From Tissierella sp032104385 (GTDB taxonomy: Bacteria; Bacillota; Clostridia; Tissierellales; Tissierellaceae), in contig NZ_DAMCHJ010000019.1 in assembly GCF_032104385.1 (NCBI RefSeq), positions 1 to 36,268 on the forward strand: a stretch of 36,268 nt of DNA, written 5' to 3'. Each line of letters opens with the position of its first letter. The first letter of the stretch is position 1. The notes beneath the pieces were generated by a model that was given only the letters and a program-made list of their open reading frames with translations, searched no databases and was not told where the DNA came from. The position numbers and the translations under genes were made by a program. Positions 15,695 through 23,369 of the stretch are shown here, in pieces.

Positions 15695-16126
15695 ATGAAA
15701 GAACTTCTTAAACAATATAATGACTTGATTGAAGAAATAAAAGATTTAGAAAGGGAAATAGAGAGACTTGAAAAGCTAGATTTAAAACATGAAAAAGATA
15801 AAGTCAAAGGATCTAATCCATATTTCCCTTATCAACTAAGGAATTTCACAATAGAAGGATATAACATTCTTGAAGAAGAGAAAATAAATAATAGAATATC
15901 TAAGAAGAAAAATATTTTATATAAAAGAAAATCTGAGTGCGAAGATTTAAAGCTACAAATAGAGGAATTTATATTTAGAATTCCAGACAGTAGGACAAGG
16001 AGAGTTTTTCATTATAGATATATAGATAATTTAAGTTGGCAGGCAATAGCAATACGGATTGGAAAGACTCATGAGAGTTATCCGAGGAAAATACATGATA
16101 GATATTTGGAGAGTTTAGGAAAATGA
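15695..16126 (+). CDS. sigma-70-like late transcription regulator (ArpU/RinA type)
   Basis: A 143-residue regulator. Residues 1-30 form an acidic coiled coil (LIEEIKDLEREIERLEKLD); the middle carries FPYQLRNFTIEGYNILEEE, seen in clostridial phage proteins of this group. The C-terminal ~45 residues are a sigma-region-4-like HTH: IPDSRTRRVFHYRYIDNLSW, then QAIAIRIGKTHESYPRKIHD. It is the last regulator before the packaging genes, the place of RinA/ArpU-type activators of late transcription. GAGGTGAC precedes the ATG. Confidence 0.82.
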   Translation: MKELLKQYNDLIEEIKDLEREIERLEKLDLKHEKDKVKGSNPYFPYQLRNFTIEGYNILEEEKINNRISKKKNILYKRKSECEDLKLQIEEFIFRIPDSRTRRVFHYRYIDNLSWQAIAIRIGKTHESYPRKIHDRYLESLGK

Positions 16127-16161
16127 CAGTTATTTATGAAAAATAGAAGGGAGAATAAAGA

Positions 16162-16626
16162 ATGATAGAAATTTTAGGTGGAAATTTAGATGTTGCTTTT
16201 AAGGAATTAAATATTGATGCAATAAAAACATATGAAGGAAATACTCATTTAAACAGTTCAACACAAGTTTGGGAAGTTAGTGATAGAGATTTTGAAAGAC
16301 TTTGTAATATAGATGAAGATGATTGGGAAGACGAATGGGGTTGGTGGAGGAGTTCTGTAGGTTCTAATATACGTAATCCACTGACAATTTTCAAAATCAA
16401 AGGTCAGGAATTGATAGCATGGGATGGGGATAACCGAATAGAAGAAGATAAAGCAGAGGACGAAGATGATAAATATCTATTTGAAAGAGAGTATTGTAAT
16501 TTATTAGATTATTTATGTGATGAAATAGGTACAAGTCAACCTAGAAATGTATGTGCTTTAACTGTAGATTTAGCAAAAATAAATAATATGAAATTAAGTG
16601 AGTTATTTATTAAATATCAAGATTAA
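16162..16626 (+). CDS. unknown acidic protein
   Basis: A 154-residue protein after AGGGAGAAT. It has about 35 Asp/Glu against 16 Lys/Arg, with an unusual DEDDWEDEWGWWRSS stretch at about 51-65 and a second acidic run (EEDKAEDEDDKY). No catalytic motif is seen. The composition would also suit a DNA-mimic inhibitor, but there is no direct support. It lies at the end of the early operon, before the tandem TTTGGGCG repeat and a terminator. Confidence 0.7.
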   Translation: MIEILGGNLDVAFKELNIDAIKTYEGNTHLNSSTQVWEVSDRDFERLCNIDEDDWEDEWGWWRSSVGSNIRNPLTIFKIKGQELIAWDGDNRIEEDKAEDEDDKYLFEREYCNLLDYLCDEIGTSQPRNVCALTVDLAKINNMKLSELFIKYQD

Positions 16627-16641
16627 TAAAATAAATTTAAG

Positions 16642-16671
16642 TTTGGGCGGTTTGGGCGAATTAGGTATGTT
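16642..16671 (+). promoter_or_regulatory. tandem TTTGGGCG repeat, possible late promoter site
   Basis: TTTGGGCG occurs twice in tandem (16642-16649 and 16651-16658), one helical turn apart. A TATGTT (16666-16671) that could act as a -10 follows. The G-rich repeat stands out in AT-rich DNA and sits where an activator would bind at -35. It is the first gap after the sigma-like regulator, so it may be that protein's target. Confidence 0.35.
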
Positions 16672-16726
16672 AATATGGTAATAAGTGAAGATGTAAATAT
16701 TTGGAAGCGATATAGCCTCCTTTCTT

Positions 16727-16755
16727 AGGACATACCTTTGTGGTGTGTCCTTTTT
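16727..16755 (+). terminator. rho-independent terminator of the early operon
   Basis: AGGACATACC (16727-16736) pairs with GGTGTGTCCT (16742-16751) with one G-U pair and a five-base loop, followed by five Ts. It should end the early transcript before the membrane-protein gene. Confidence 0.8.
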
Positions 16756-16756
16756 G

Positions 16757-16765
16757 TGGTATAAT
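16757..16765 (+). promoter_or_regulatory. extended -10 promoter of the first membrane-protein gene
   Basis: TGGTATAAT, a perfect -10 with the TGN extension, directly follows the terminator. The -35 region (around 16738) is poor. It would drive only the gene at 16800, independently of the phage operons. The same nine bases occur before the second membrane-protein gene at 27103. Confidence 0.6.
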
Positions 16766-16799
16766 ATGGAAGGAAGAGAAGGGAAAGGGGGAAAAAAAT

Positions 16800-17429
16800 T
16801 TGAAAGGTAATTTAAAAAATAAAAAGAAAAAAATAAAAAGAATGATTATGAAATATAAAACTCTTGTCTACTTAAATAATGGAGGCTTTAGTATTTTACT
16901 GATTTTGTCACTGATAAGTTTAATATTTTTTACTAATTTACCTGCGACTATATATTTTTTTATAAGTGCAATAATCGTTAAGAACGGGAGCATTAGCTTA
17001 AATGATTTTGTATGTATTAATCCATATATAGGAGTTGTTCATATGAGATCTGATATTGATAAGAGTTATTTAAAAGATTCTAATGATAAGGAAATAGAGA
17101 GGTTATTAAAGTATAAGTTCTATGAAGCTTTAAAATTGATACCCGACAAAACCAAAAATTTTCCATTTAGATTATATAAAGATGAGATATATTTTAAAAC
17201 TCATAGGTTGGTCTATTTACATTTGCTTAGAATCATAGGCAGAGAAAACAGAAATAAAATTATATATGAAAAACTCAAAGAGGATATTGTCACTGAAAAA
17301 ATGTTTAAATATGATCTAAATGATGTAGATAGATTAGAAGAAAGTGATATAGATAATATTCTTACTCCAGTTTTAAAATGCAGGGTAAGAATTAAAATAA
17401 GTGATATAGATGAATTTAAGAGTCTATAG
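16800..17429 (+). CDS. unknown membrane protein, moron candidate 1
   Basis: About 209 residues from a TTG placed eight bases after AAAGGGGG. A very basic N-terminus (KGNLKNKKKKIKRMIMKYK) leads into two hydrophobic segments at about 31-44 and 47-60 (ISLIFFTNL, ATIYFFISAII). About 145 mostly charged residues follow, with no motif I know, likely cytoplasmic. It has its own extended -10 promoter and is isolated from the early operon by a terminator, so it could be expressed in the lysogen. That is the profile of a moron with a role in lysogenic conversion or phage exclusion; the function is unknown. The upstream in-frame ATG-like starts lie before the promoter and are rejected. Confidence 0.65.
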   Translation: MKGNLKNKKKKIKRMIMKYKTLVYLNNGGFSILLILSLISLIFFTNLPATIYFFISAIIVKNGSISLNDFVCINPYIGVVHMRSDIDKSYLKDSNDKEIERLLKYKFYEALKLIPDKTKNFPFRLYKDEIYFKTHRLVYLHLLRIIGRENRNKIIYEKLKEDIVTEKMFKYDLNDVDRLEESDIDNILTPVLKCRVRIKISDIDEFKSL

Positions 17430-17511
17430 CAAATTGCTTTCTCTGTAATAATTTTAAGGTGTCTAATAAATATTCAATGTCGAAACTTGCGATAAATAAA
17501 TGAAGGATTTT

Positions 17512-17545
17512 CTCCTTTCTTGTAGAATAAATAGAGAGAAAGGAG
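17512..17545 (+). promoter_or_regulatory. hairpin covering the ribosome site of the zinc-ribbon gene
   Basis: CTCCTTTCT (17512-17520) is perfectly complementary to AGAAAGGAG (17537-17545), with a 16-base loop. The right arm contains most of the Shine-Dalgarno sequence AAAGGAGG of the gene at 17554. Folding would hide the ribosome site. Confidence 0.5.
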
Positions 17546-17553
17546 GGAATAAA

Positions 17554-17712
17554 ATGGCAGAAAAACGTGAATATGCATGTCCAGAATGTGGGTACTATTT
17601 AGGAACCACAACAAATACTGGAGGAGGAGCAAGTAAAGTATGCGGAAATTGCAAAAAAAGAATAAAAATTAAGTTTACTCCTCAGGGGGTATATTGTGCA
17701 GTAGAAAAATAA
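17554..17712 (+). CDS. zinc-ribbon protein, 52 residues
   Basis: A small protein with two CxxC knuckles: CPECGYYLGTT near residue 9 and CGNCKKRIKIKF near residue 30, so one zinc ribbon. Such proteins are often found just before terminase genes in clostridial phages; a DNA- or RNA-binding role is likely but not shown. ATG 17554 follows AAAGGAGGG; an in-frame ATG at 17500 lacks a ribosome site. It is followed by a strong terminator, so it is probably a short separate transcript. Confidence 0.75.
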   Translation: MAEKREYACPECGYYLGTTTNTGGGASKVCGNCKKRIKIKFTPQGVYCAVEK

Positions 17713-17727
17713 TAAGATAAATAATTT

Positions 17728-17750
17728 AAGAGCCAACCCGGCTCTTTTTT
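17728..17750 (+). terminator. rho-independent terminator before the terminase genes
   Basis: AAGAGCC (17728-17734) and GGCTCTT (17740-17746) form a seven-base stem with loop AACCC, followed by a T-run. Only 52 bases separate it from the terminase start and I see no promoter there, so late transcription may need antitermination. Confidence 0.85.
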
Positions 17751-17802
17751 CTTTCAAAAAAACACACAAATAAAACAAACTCAAATAAGTAGGTGGTGAT
17801 CA

Positions 17803-18498
17803 TTGGATGAAATCAGGATAAAAGCAAAACAGGACTATTTAGAAGGAATGAAATATCAGGATATATGTGATAAATACAATATCTCCATCAACACCTTAAA
17901 GTCTTGGATAAAAAGATATAAATGGTCTGAGGAAAAGAAAAACTATAACAAAAAGGGTGCACACAAAAACAAAAAGGGTGCACCCTTAAATAATAAAAAT
18001 GCAGAGGGTAATTCTGGAGGAACAGCTCCAATTGGAAACATAAATGCAATTAAGCATGGAGCCTATCAATCTATATATGCTGATATGCTTAGCACAGAAG
18101 AGCAAATACTATTCAATATGATCCAGCCTACTCTAAATATAGATGAAGAGATAAAAATACTTAGGTTAAAGATTGCTAGACTTCTAGGAAGAGATAAAAC
18201 TTTTTTCTATAATATATTTGGAATTAAAGTTGAAAAAGATATATCAGAGGAAGATAGAATAGCTGGTATCAATGCCTGTATGGATCAGCTAAGAAAGCTA
18301 ATAGAAACTAAAGCCTCCATGTCAACTGATACAGAAAAGCTGCAACTTGAGAAGGAGAAGTTTGAGTTTAATAAATATAAAGCAGACATAGAGCTGCAGC
18401 TTAAGAAAGAAAAGTTAGAATTAGAGAAATTGAAAGAAAAAGATCCTTCAAAAGATAAGTCAATAGAAATTTTAATCAAGCGAAAGGGTGAAGATTGA
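17803..18498 (+). CDS. terS: terminase small subunit
   Basis: A DNA-recognition subunit of the packaging motor, 231 residues from TTG after AGGTGGTGAT. Residues ~1-45 are an HTH (KYQDICDKYNISINTLKSWI, then KRYKW). A linker with a duplicated NKKGA unit is followed by the family's GTAPIGNINAIKHGAY motif (about 70-86). The C-terminal third is a long charged coiled coil (LEKEKFEFNKYKADIELQLK) that would form the oligomer. Its stop overlaps the large-subunit ATG (TGATG). Confidence 0.9.
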   Translation: MDEIRIKAKQDYLEGMKYQDICDKYNISINTLKSWIKRYKWSEEKKNYNKKGAHKNKKGAPLNNKNAEGNSGGTAPIGNINAIKHGAYQSIYADMLSTEEQILFNMIQPTLNIDEEIKILRLKIARLLGRDKTFFYNIFGIKVEKDISEEDRIAGINACMDQLRKLIETKASMSTDTEKLQLEKEKFEFNKYKADIELQLKKEKLELEKLKEKDPSKDKSIEILIKRKGED

Positions 18499-19787
18499 TG
18501 GCCGTAGTTAAAGAAGTCAATCCTCACTTTGAAGATTTTATATTCAATTGGGATTATAAAACATATCTCACTGTAGGAGGGTATGGGAGCAGTAAGAGTT
18601 ATCATGTGGCTTTAAAAATATTACTCAAATGCATTGAAGAAAAAAGAAAAGTACTTGTAATAAGGGAAGTATTTGAAACTATCAGAGATTCCACTTATGC
18701 ATTATTTGAAGAATTAATAGCAGATCTAGAATTAGAAGGGATAGTCAAACCTAAAGTAAGTCCTATGAGGATAGACTTTCCAAATGGTTCACAGATAATA
18801 TTCAAAGGGATGGATAAACCTTGGAAATTAAAGTCTATTCACAATGTAACTATTATTTGGATTGAAGAAGCATCAGAACTCAAATATGAGGGATATAAGG
18901 AGTTATTAGGTAGAGCAAGACATCCAAGTCTGTCAATTCACTTTCTGTTATCTACCAATCCCGTAGGAGAAGATAATTGGGTATATAGACATTTTTTCAA
19001 AGATGAATTAAAAGAGATATTTGTCTTAGACGATGAAGAGCTATATGAAAAAAGAGTAATAGTTAAAAATGGAGTATATTATCATCACTCTATAGCAGAT
19101 GATAACTTGTTCTTACCTCAAAGCTATATAGATCAATTAGAAGAACTAAAAGTATATGATCCTGATCTATATAGAATAGCAAGACGGGGAAGATTTGGAG
19201 TAAATGGAAAAAGAGTGCTACCGCAGTTTGAAGTTAAGGACCATGAATATGTCATGTCTAAAGTTGGAGATATACCAAAAAGATATCTAAGAAATGGCAT
19301 GGACTTTGGATTTGTAGTTTCTTATAACGCATTGCTAAAGCTAGCTATAGACCATGAAAATAAATGGCTATATATCTATAAAGAATATTATAAAAATGAC
19401 ATGACAGATGATAAGACTGCCAAGGATCTAGAGGATGTTGTAGACAAAGATGAATTAATAATAGCAGACAGTGCAGAACCTAAGAGTATAACATATTACA
19501 ATCAGCAAGGATTTAAAATGATAGGAGCTACTAAAGGACCAGGAAGTAGACTGCAAAACACTAAAAAAGTTAAAAGGTTTAAAAAGATAATTTGCTCCGA
19601 TAAATGTAAAAATACCATAAGAGAGTTAAAAAACCTCACTTATGCAGTAGATAAGCAAGGGAATATTATAGAAGATGAATTTAATATAGATCCACATACA
19701 TTTGAAGCCATATGGTACGGGTTGGATGGATATGAAGTATCAGATTTGAAGGATAGAAAGAATTATTCAGGAAAAGGAAGAAGGTGA
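18498..19787 (+). CDS. terL: terminase large subunit (PBSX type)
   Basis: The packaging ATPase/nuclease, 429 residues. The ATPase has Walker A GGYGSSKS (27-34) and Walker B IIWIEEAS (119-126). The RNase H-like nuclease shows acidic residues D269 (GMDFGF), D324 (IIADSAEPK) and D398 (NIDPHTFEA). The start ATG overlaps the small-subunit stop; a TTG three bases earlier is also possible. Similarity to PBSX XtmB-like enzymes suggests headful (pac) packaging, by family. Confidence 0.94.
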   Translation: MAVVKEVNPHFEDFIFNWDYKTYLTVGGYGSSKSYHVALKILLKCIEEKRKVLVIREVFETIRDSTYALFEELIADLELEGIVKPKVSPMRIDFPNGSQIIFKGMDKPWKLKSIHNVTIIWIEEASELKYEGYKELLGRARHPSLSIHFLLSTNPVGEDNWVYRHFFKDELKEIFVLDDEELYEKRVIVKNGVYYHHSIADDNLFLPQSYIDQLEELKVYDPDLYRIARRGRFGVNGKRVLPQFEVKDHEYVMSKVGDIPKRYLRNGMDFGFVVSYNALLKLAIDHENKWLYIYKEYYKNDMTDDKTAKDLEDVVDKDELIIADSAEPKSITYYNQQGFKMIGATKGPGSRLQNTKKVKRFKKIICSDKCKNTIRELKNLTYAVDKQGNIIEDEFNIDPHTFEAIWYGLDGYEVSDLKDRKNYSGKGRR

Positions 19788-19791
19788 CAGC

Positions 19792-21228
19792 TTGATAAAT
19801 TATAATGAACTATTAAAAGCAGAGTTACAAGGGCTATATGGGAATCAATTGGAAAAAGTTAATCAAATATTAGAATGGTATAAGATATACGACGGAAATC
19901 AAGAGTGGACTACCAATACAGGACTAGACTATATACCGACCAAGAAGATAACAAACATCATAAAAAAGTTAATAGATACTAGAGCAAGGTTTATGTTTGG
20001 GAAAGAGCCTTTCTTTGATGTAAGGCCGATACAGGTGGATGAAAAAGGCAGCACTACACATCAATATTTGGCACAAGAAAAAGAAGATTTACTACACAAG
20101 ATTCTAGAAGATAATAAATTTCATAGTAAGTTGCTTAAAGCTAAAAAAGACTGTAGTATAGGCGGCAAGATAGCAATAAAGCTATGGGGTCATAAAGACG
20201 TAGGATTAAAGATAGTGTTCTCCCCAGCAATGGAGTTCTTTCCGCAGTATAATTTAGATGATATAGATCAATTAGAAAAGATAGTGTTTTTATATGCATT
20301 AAATAATGAATCAGAACCCGACAAACAAAGAATTAAAAAGCAGGTATGGGAGCTAGTAAACAAGACATGTATATTAAACGAATCTACTTATGATGGCAGA
20401 GGGAACATAGTATCAATAGAGTACCAGGAGTATGATACAAAACTAGACTTTGTTCCGGTTATTGTAATTACTAATGGTGGGTTAACAGGAGAAACAGAGG
20501 GACTATCTGATGTAAAAGAGCTATGGCAAAACCAAGATGCCTATAACAAGTTAGCATCTGATGATATAGACGCATTAAAATTTCAAATGTTTGGACAAGA
20601 TGTGGTTACTGATGCAGACGAGAATAGTCTTAAAAATATAAAGGTAGCTCCTGGGGCCATGATAGATTTGCAGACAGATGCAACTCAATCAAACCAAAAT
20701 AGACAGGCTCAAATATATAGACTAGAATCTCAATTTAGCTATAAAGATAAATTTGAAGATACGGTTAACCGTATTAAAAGTGATATGTATGACACATTAG
20801 ATGTGCCTAACGTATCCTTAGAGCAATTAAGAGGACTTATGCAGAGTGGCAAAAGTATGAAAGCTCTTTATTGGGGACTCATGGCTGCATGTGACGAAGA
20901 TTGGATAGAGTGGGGAGATGCCCTTGCTCAAATGGTAGATTATATATTCAGAATGATAGATACTTATAATCTATATGGAGCTAGAGAAATTTCTAAATAT
21001 GAAACAACACTTGAAATAGAAAGAGTGTATCCTATTTCCGAGGATGAAATCGACCAGAAGAGAATAAATATGGAAGAAGTACTTGCAGAATTGAGAAGTA
21101 GAAAGACATATATAGACAAATGGTCTAATGTAGAGGATGTAGATAGCGAAATAGAGGAAATATTAAAAGAGAAACAATTATTTGCAGAGGATAATTTCAC
21201 CAAGGCTTTGATAGAAGATCTGGAGTAG
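19792..21228 (+). CDS. portal protein (SPP1 gp6-like)
   Basis: A 478-residue portal that forms the DNA channel at one capsid vertex. Typical pieces are YNELLKAELQGLYGNQLEKV at the start, then EWYKIYDGNQEW, IPTKKITNIIKKLIDTRARF and a DTLDVPNVSLEQLRGLMQSG stretch ending in the crown. It begins at TTG four bases after the terminase stop, with GAAGGTGA upstream. A long acidic C-terminus (EEILKEKQLFAEDN) follows. Confidence 0.92.
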   Translation: MINYNELLKAELQGLYGNQLEKVNQILEWYKIYDGNQEWTTNTGLDYIPTKKITNIIKKLIDTRARFMFGKEPFFDVRPIQVDEKGSTTHQYLAQEKEDLLHKILEDNKFHSKLLKAKKDCSIGGKIAIKLWGHKDVGLKIVFSPAMEFFPQYNLDDIDQLEKIVFLYALNNESEPDKQRIKKQVWELVNKTCILNESTYDGRGNIVSIEYQEYDTKLDFVPVIVITNGGLTGETEGLSDVKELWQNQDAYNKLASDDIDALKFQMFGQDVVTDADENSLKNIKVAPGAMIDLQTDATQSNQNRQAQIYRLESQFSYKDKFEDTVNRIKSDMYDTLDVPNVSLEQLRGLMQSGKSMKALYWGLMAACDEDWIEWGDALAQMVDYIFRMIDTYNLYGAREISKYETTLEIERVYPISEDEIDQKRINMEEVLAELRSRKTYIDKWSNVEDVDSEIEEILKEKQLFAEDNFTKALIEDLE

Positions 21229-21235
21229 GGATACT

Positions 21236-22204
21236 ATGAATGAGTATGTAAAAATAGCTATGGCAACTAGAAATAAAGTATCAAGGGTAACACTAGAGCA
21301 ACAAAAACAAATATTAAAGCTATATAATGATGTTATAAAAGAGTTATCGCATAAAGCTGCTGAATCAGGAGATAAGAGTCTAACGCAAAGATGGACTCTA
21401 GACTATATAAATCAATTGAAAGCAGTTAAAAAGGATTTGAGAAGAGAAATAAATAAACAAATTAGGGAATCAATAAAACAGGGTGCTAAGATAGGAACAG
21501 AAACGGAGCAACTAATATTTAAAGAAATATTTAGAATGGCAAATATAGATCCAGGAGAACATTTTACTGAAATGTTTAGTCAGGTCCAGGATAAAGTGGT
21601 AAAAGATATTATTTCAGGCAATCTTTATAAAGATAACAAAACATTGTCAATTAGAATATGGAGCTATGGAGAAGATTTTGAAAAAGATATTCAATATACT
21701 GTTAATCAAGCTATAATAGAAAAGAAATCAGCTAGTGAGTTAGCGAATGATCTAGAAAAGTTTGTAAGAGAACCAGCTAAAAGAGGTACGGATTGGGGAT
21801 TATGCTATCCCAGTCTAAAAAATAAAAAAGTAGATTATAATGCTATGAGGTTAGCAAGAACATCAATTAACCATGCTTACCAAAATAGCAGTATTCAAAG
21901 TAGTAATATGAATCCGTTTGTGGAAGGGATCAAATGGCATAGTGCTATGGTACATGGAAGAACATGTGAATTATGTATAGAGAGAGCTACGGAGGATAAA
22001 TATGGACTAGGCCCTGGAATATTTCCTAAAAATGATGTACCACTAGATCATGCCAATGGATTATGTACCATGATACCTTACATATCTAGATCTTTAATTG
22101 AGGTTGCGGATGAGTTAAGGGATTGGATAGATGGGAGTAACAACTCTAGATTAGATGAGTGGTATAATGAATATGGAGATTACTTTGCTTATAAAAAGAT
22201 ATAA
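21236..22204 (+). CDS. minor head protein (Mu F / SPP1 gp7-like)
   Basis: A 322-residue head morphogenesis protein. The N-terminal two thirds are helical; the C-terminal domain (~200-290) is the Mu F family fold with MRLARTSINHAYQNSS, GIKWHSAMVHGRTCELC (C244, C247) and DHANGLCTM (H272, C277), a likely metal-binding set. These proteins are made with the portal and scaffold to start the procapsid. Seven bases follow the portal stop. Confidence 0.9.
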   Translation: MNEYVKIAMATRNKVSRVTLEQQKQILKLYNDVIKELSHKAAESGDKSLTQRWTLDYINQLKAVKKDLRREINKQIRESIKQGAKIGTETEQLIFKEIFRMANIDPGEHFTEMFSQVQDKVVKDIISGNLYKDNKTLSIRIWSYGEDFEKDIQYTVNQAIIEKKSASELANDLEKFVREPAKRGTDWGLCYPSLKNKKVDYNAMRLARTSINHAYQNSSIQSSNMNPFVEGIKWHSAMVHGRTCELCIERATEDKYGLGPGIFPKNDVPLDHANGLCTMIPYISRSLIEVADELRDWIDGSNNSRLDEWYNEYGDYFAYKKI

Positions 22205-22217
22205 AGGAGGGATGAGT

Positions 22218-22520
22218 ATGGTACTTTGCGATGAATGTAAAAAAGATTTTACAGTCAATATCAAAACAGAAGAATTAAATGATAATATAGAAAAAGTTTA
22301 TTTCGTTTGTCCCCATTGTAATAAGGAATATACTAGCTATTATACAAATGTTCTAATTAAGAAAAAGCAAATTAAGATGAGGAATATAAAAGGAAAAATA
22401 GGAGAATTCAAAGGGATTAATCCTAAAAAAGCTATGAACCTTTACAAGCAATATGAAAAATTAAAGAAAGAATTATCTGCAGATATGGAAAAGTTAAGAA
22501 AAATCGTAGAGGGTGATTAA
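22218..22520 (+). CDS. zinc-ribbon protein in the head cluster
   Basis: A 100-residue protein: CDECKKDF and CPHCNKEY (about residues 4-11 and 33-40) form a CxxC pair, and the rest is a basic coiled coil (LYKQYEKLKKELSADMEKLR). The ATG at 22218 lies seven bases after AAAGGAGG; ATG 22212 is too close to the site. It overlaps no structural homologue I can name. The position suggests a head or packaging accessory. Confidence 0.75.
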   Translation: MVLCDECKKDFTVNIKTEELNDNIEKVYFVCPHCNKEYTSYYTNVLIKKKQIKMRNIKGKIGEFKGINPKKAMNLYKQYEKLKKELSADMEKLRKIVEGD

Positions 22521-22521
22521 T

Positions 22522-22641
22522 GTGTCTGAAACTTTAACCAAGATAGGATGGATTTGGACTATATTTATAACCATACCTATAGTGGTTATCTTTTTTACAT
22601 TAAAGTATATCGCAAATAGAAATATGCACTTACATAAGTAG
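22522..22641 (+). CDS. tiny single-span membrane protein, 39 residues
   Basis: A GTG frame after AGGGTGAT that ends at TAG. Residues ~8-29 are strongly hydrophobic (IGWIWTIFITIPIVVIFFTL), with a short basic-polar tail (KYIANRNMHLHK). It would be an inner-membrane peptide. Its last codons lie in the terminator at 22626, so transcription stops as the gene ends. The function is unknown. Confidence 0.5.
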   Translation: MSETLTKIGWIWTIFITIPIVVIFFTLKYIANRNMHLHK

Positions 22642-22649
22642 GTGCTTTT
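22626..22649 (+). terminator. terminator-like hairpin before the scaffold gene
   Basis: An eight-base stem, GCACTTAC (22626-22633) with GTAGGTGC (22638-22645), one G-U pair and loop ATAA, is followed by TTTT. It lies within the late operon and would reduce read-through unless antiterminated. A TATAAT at 22697-22702, without a clear -35, may restart transcription for scaffold and capsid. Confidence 0.55.
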
Positions 22650-22760
22650 ATTATGTCCTAAATAAGACATTAAACTGTTTAATTGGTTACTCAACCTATA
22701 ATGAGAAACTCAAGTCAAGGCAACGACTTAAAAAGCCTAGAGTGAAAGGAGAGTATGAGA

Positions 22761-23351
22761 ATGACTAAGGAAGAATTGTTAGCATTAGAATTAAATGAAG
22801 AACAGATAGCAGAAGTATTTAAGATTAATGGAAAGGATATTGAAAAGGCTAAAGGAGATTTAGTAACAAAAGAAACAGAATTAGAAACTAAAACAAAAGA
22901 ACTAGAAACCTTACAAGGGCAATTAAAAAAGGCTAATAAGCAGATAGAAGATTTTAAAGAAATGGATGTAGAAGGAATCAAGAAAGCGGCAGATGACTAT
23001 AAGGAGAAATACGATAAGGCCATAAAAGATGCTGAAAAAGAAATAGAAACATTAAAATTCGAACATTCATTAGAGAATGCACTTACTAAAGCTGGAGCAA
23101 AGAATGTTAAGGCTGCAAAGGCATTACTTGATATTGAAAGCTTAAAAGACAGCAAGAATATCGACAAGGATTTAGAAATAGCTATTACTACATTAAAAGA
23201 ATCGGACGAGTACCTATTCGGTGAAACAGATCCTACTGGAACTGGCGGTAGCTTGGGTGGTGGAGAAAAACAAAAAGGCAATAGTGACAGCAAAGCATCA
23301 ACAGATGATTTTATAAGCGCTATTAGAGAAGTTCAAGCAAAAAGAGAGTAA
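22761..23351 (+). CDS. scaffold protein (phage GP20 family)
   Basis: A 196-residue scaffold for capsid assembly, typical of the GP20 family: a short N-terminal region (EELLALELNEEQIAEVFK), a long coiled coil (~30-100, ETELETKTKELETLQGQLKK) and a disordered Gly/Ser/Lys tail (GTGGSLGGGEKQKGNSDSK). It is just upstream of the major capsid gene. ATG 22761 is preferred over 22755, which lies too close to GGAGAG. Confidence 0.9.
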   Translation: MTKEELLALELNEEQIAEVFKINGKDIEKAKGDLVTKETELETKTKELETLQGQLKKANKQIEDFKEMDVEGIKKAADDYKEKYDKAIKDAEKEIETLKFEHSLENALTKAGAKNVKAAKALLDIESLKDSKNIDKDLEIAITTLKESDEYLFGETDPTGTGGSLGGGEKQKGNSDSKASTDDFISAIREVQAKRE

Positions 23352-23369
23352 TATCAGGAGGTAAATTAA

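Noticed and set aside
22674..22702. Full promoter before the scaffold gene
   Set aside because: TATAAT at 22697 is good but no acceptable -35 or TGN extension is present, so it is noted only with the terminator.
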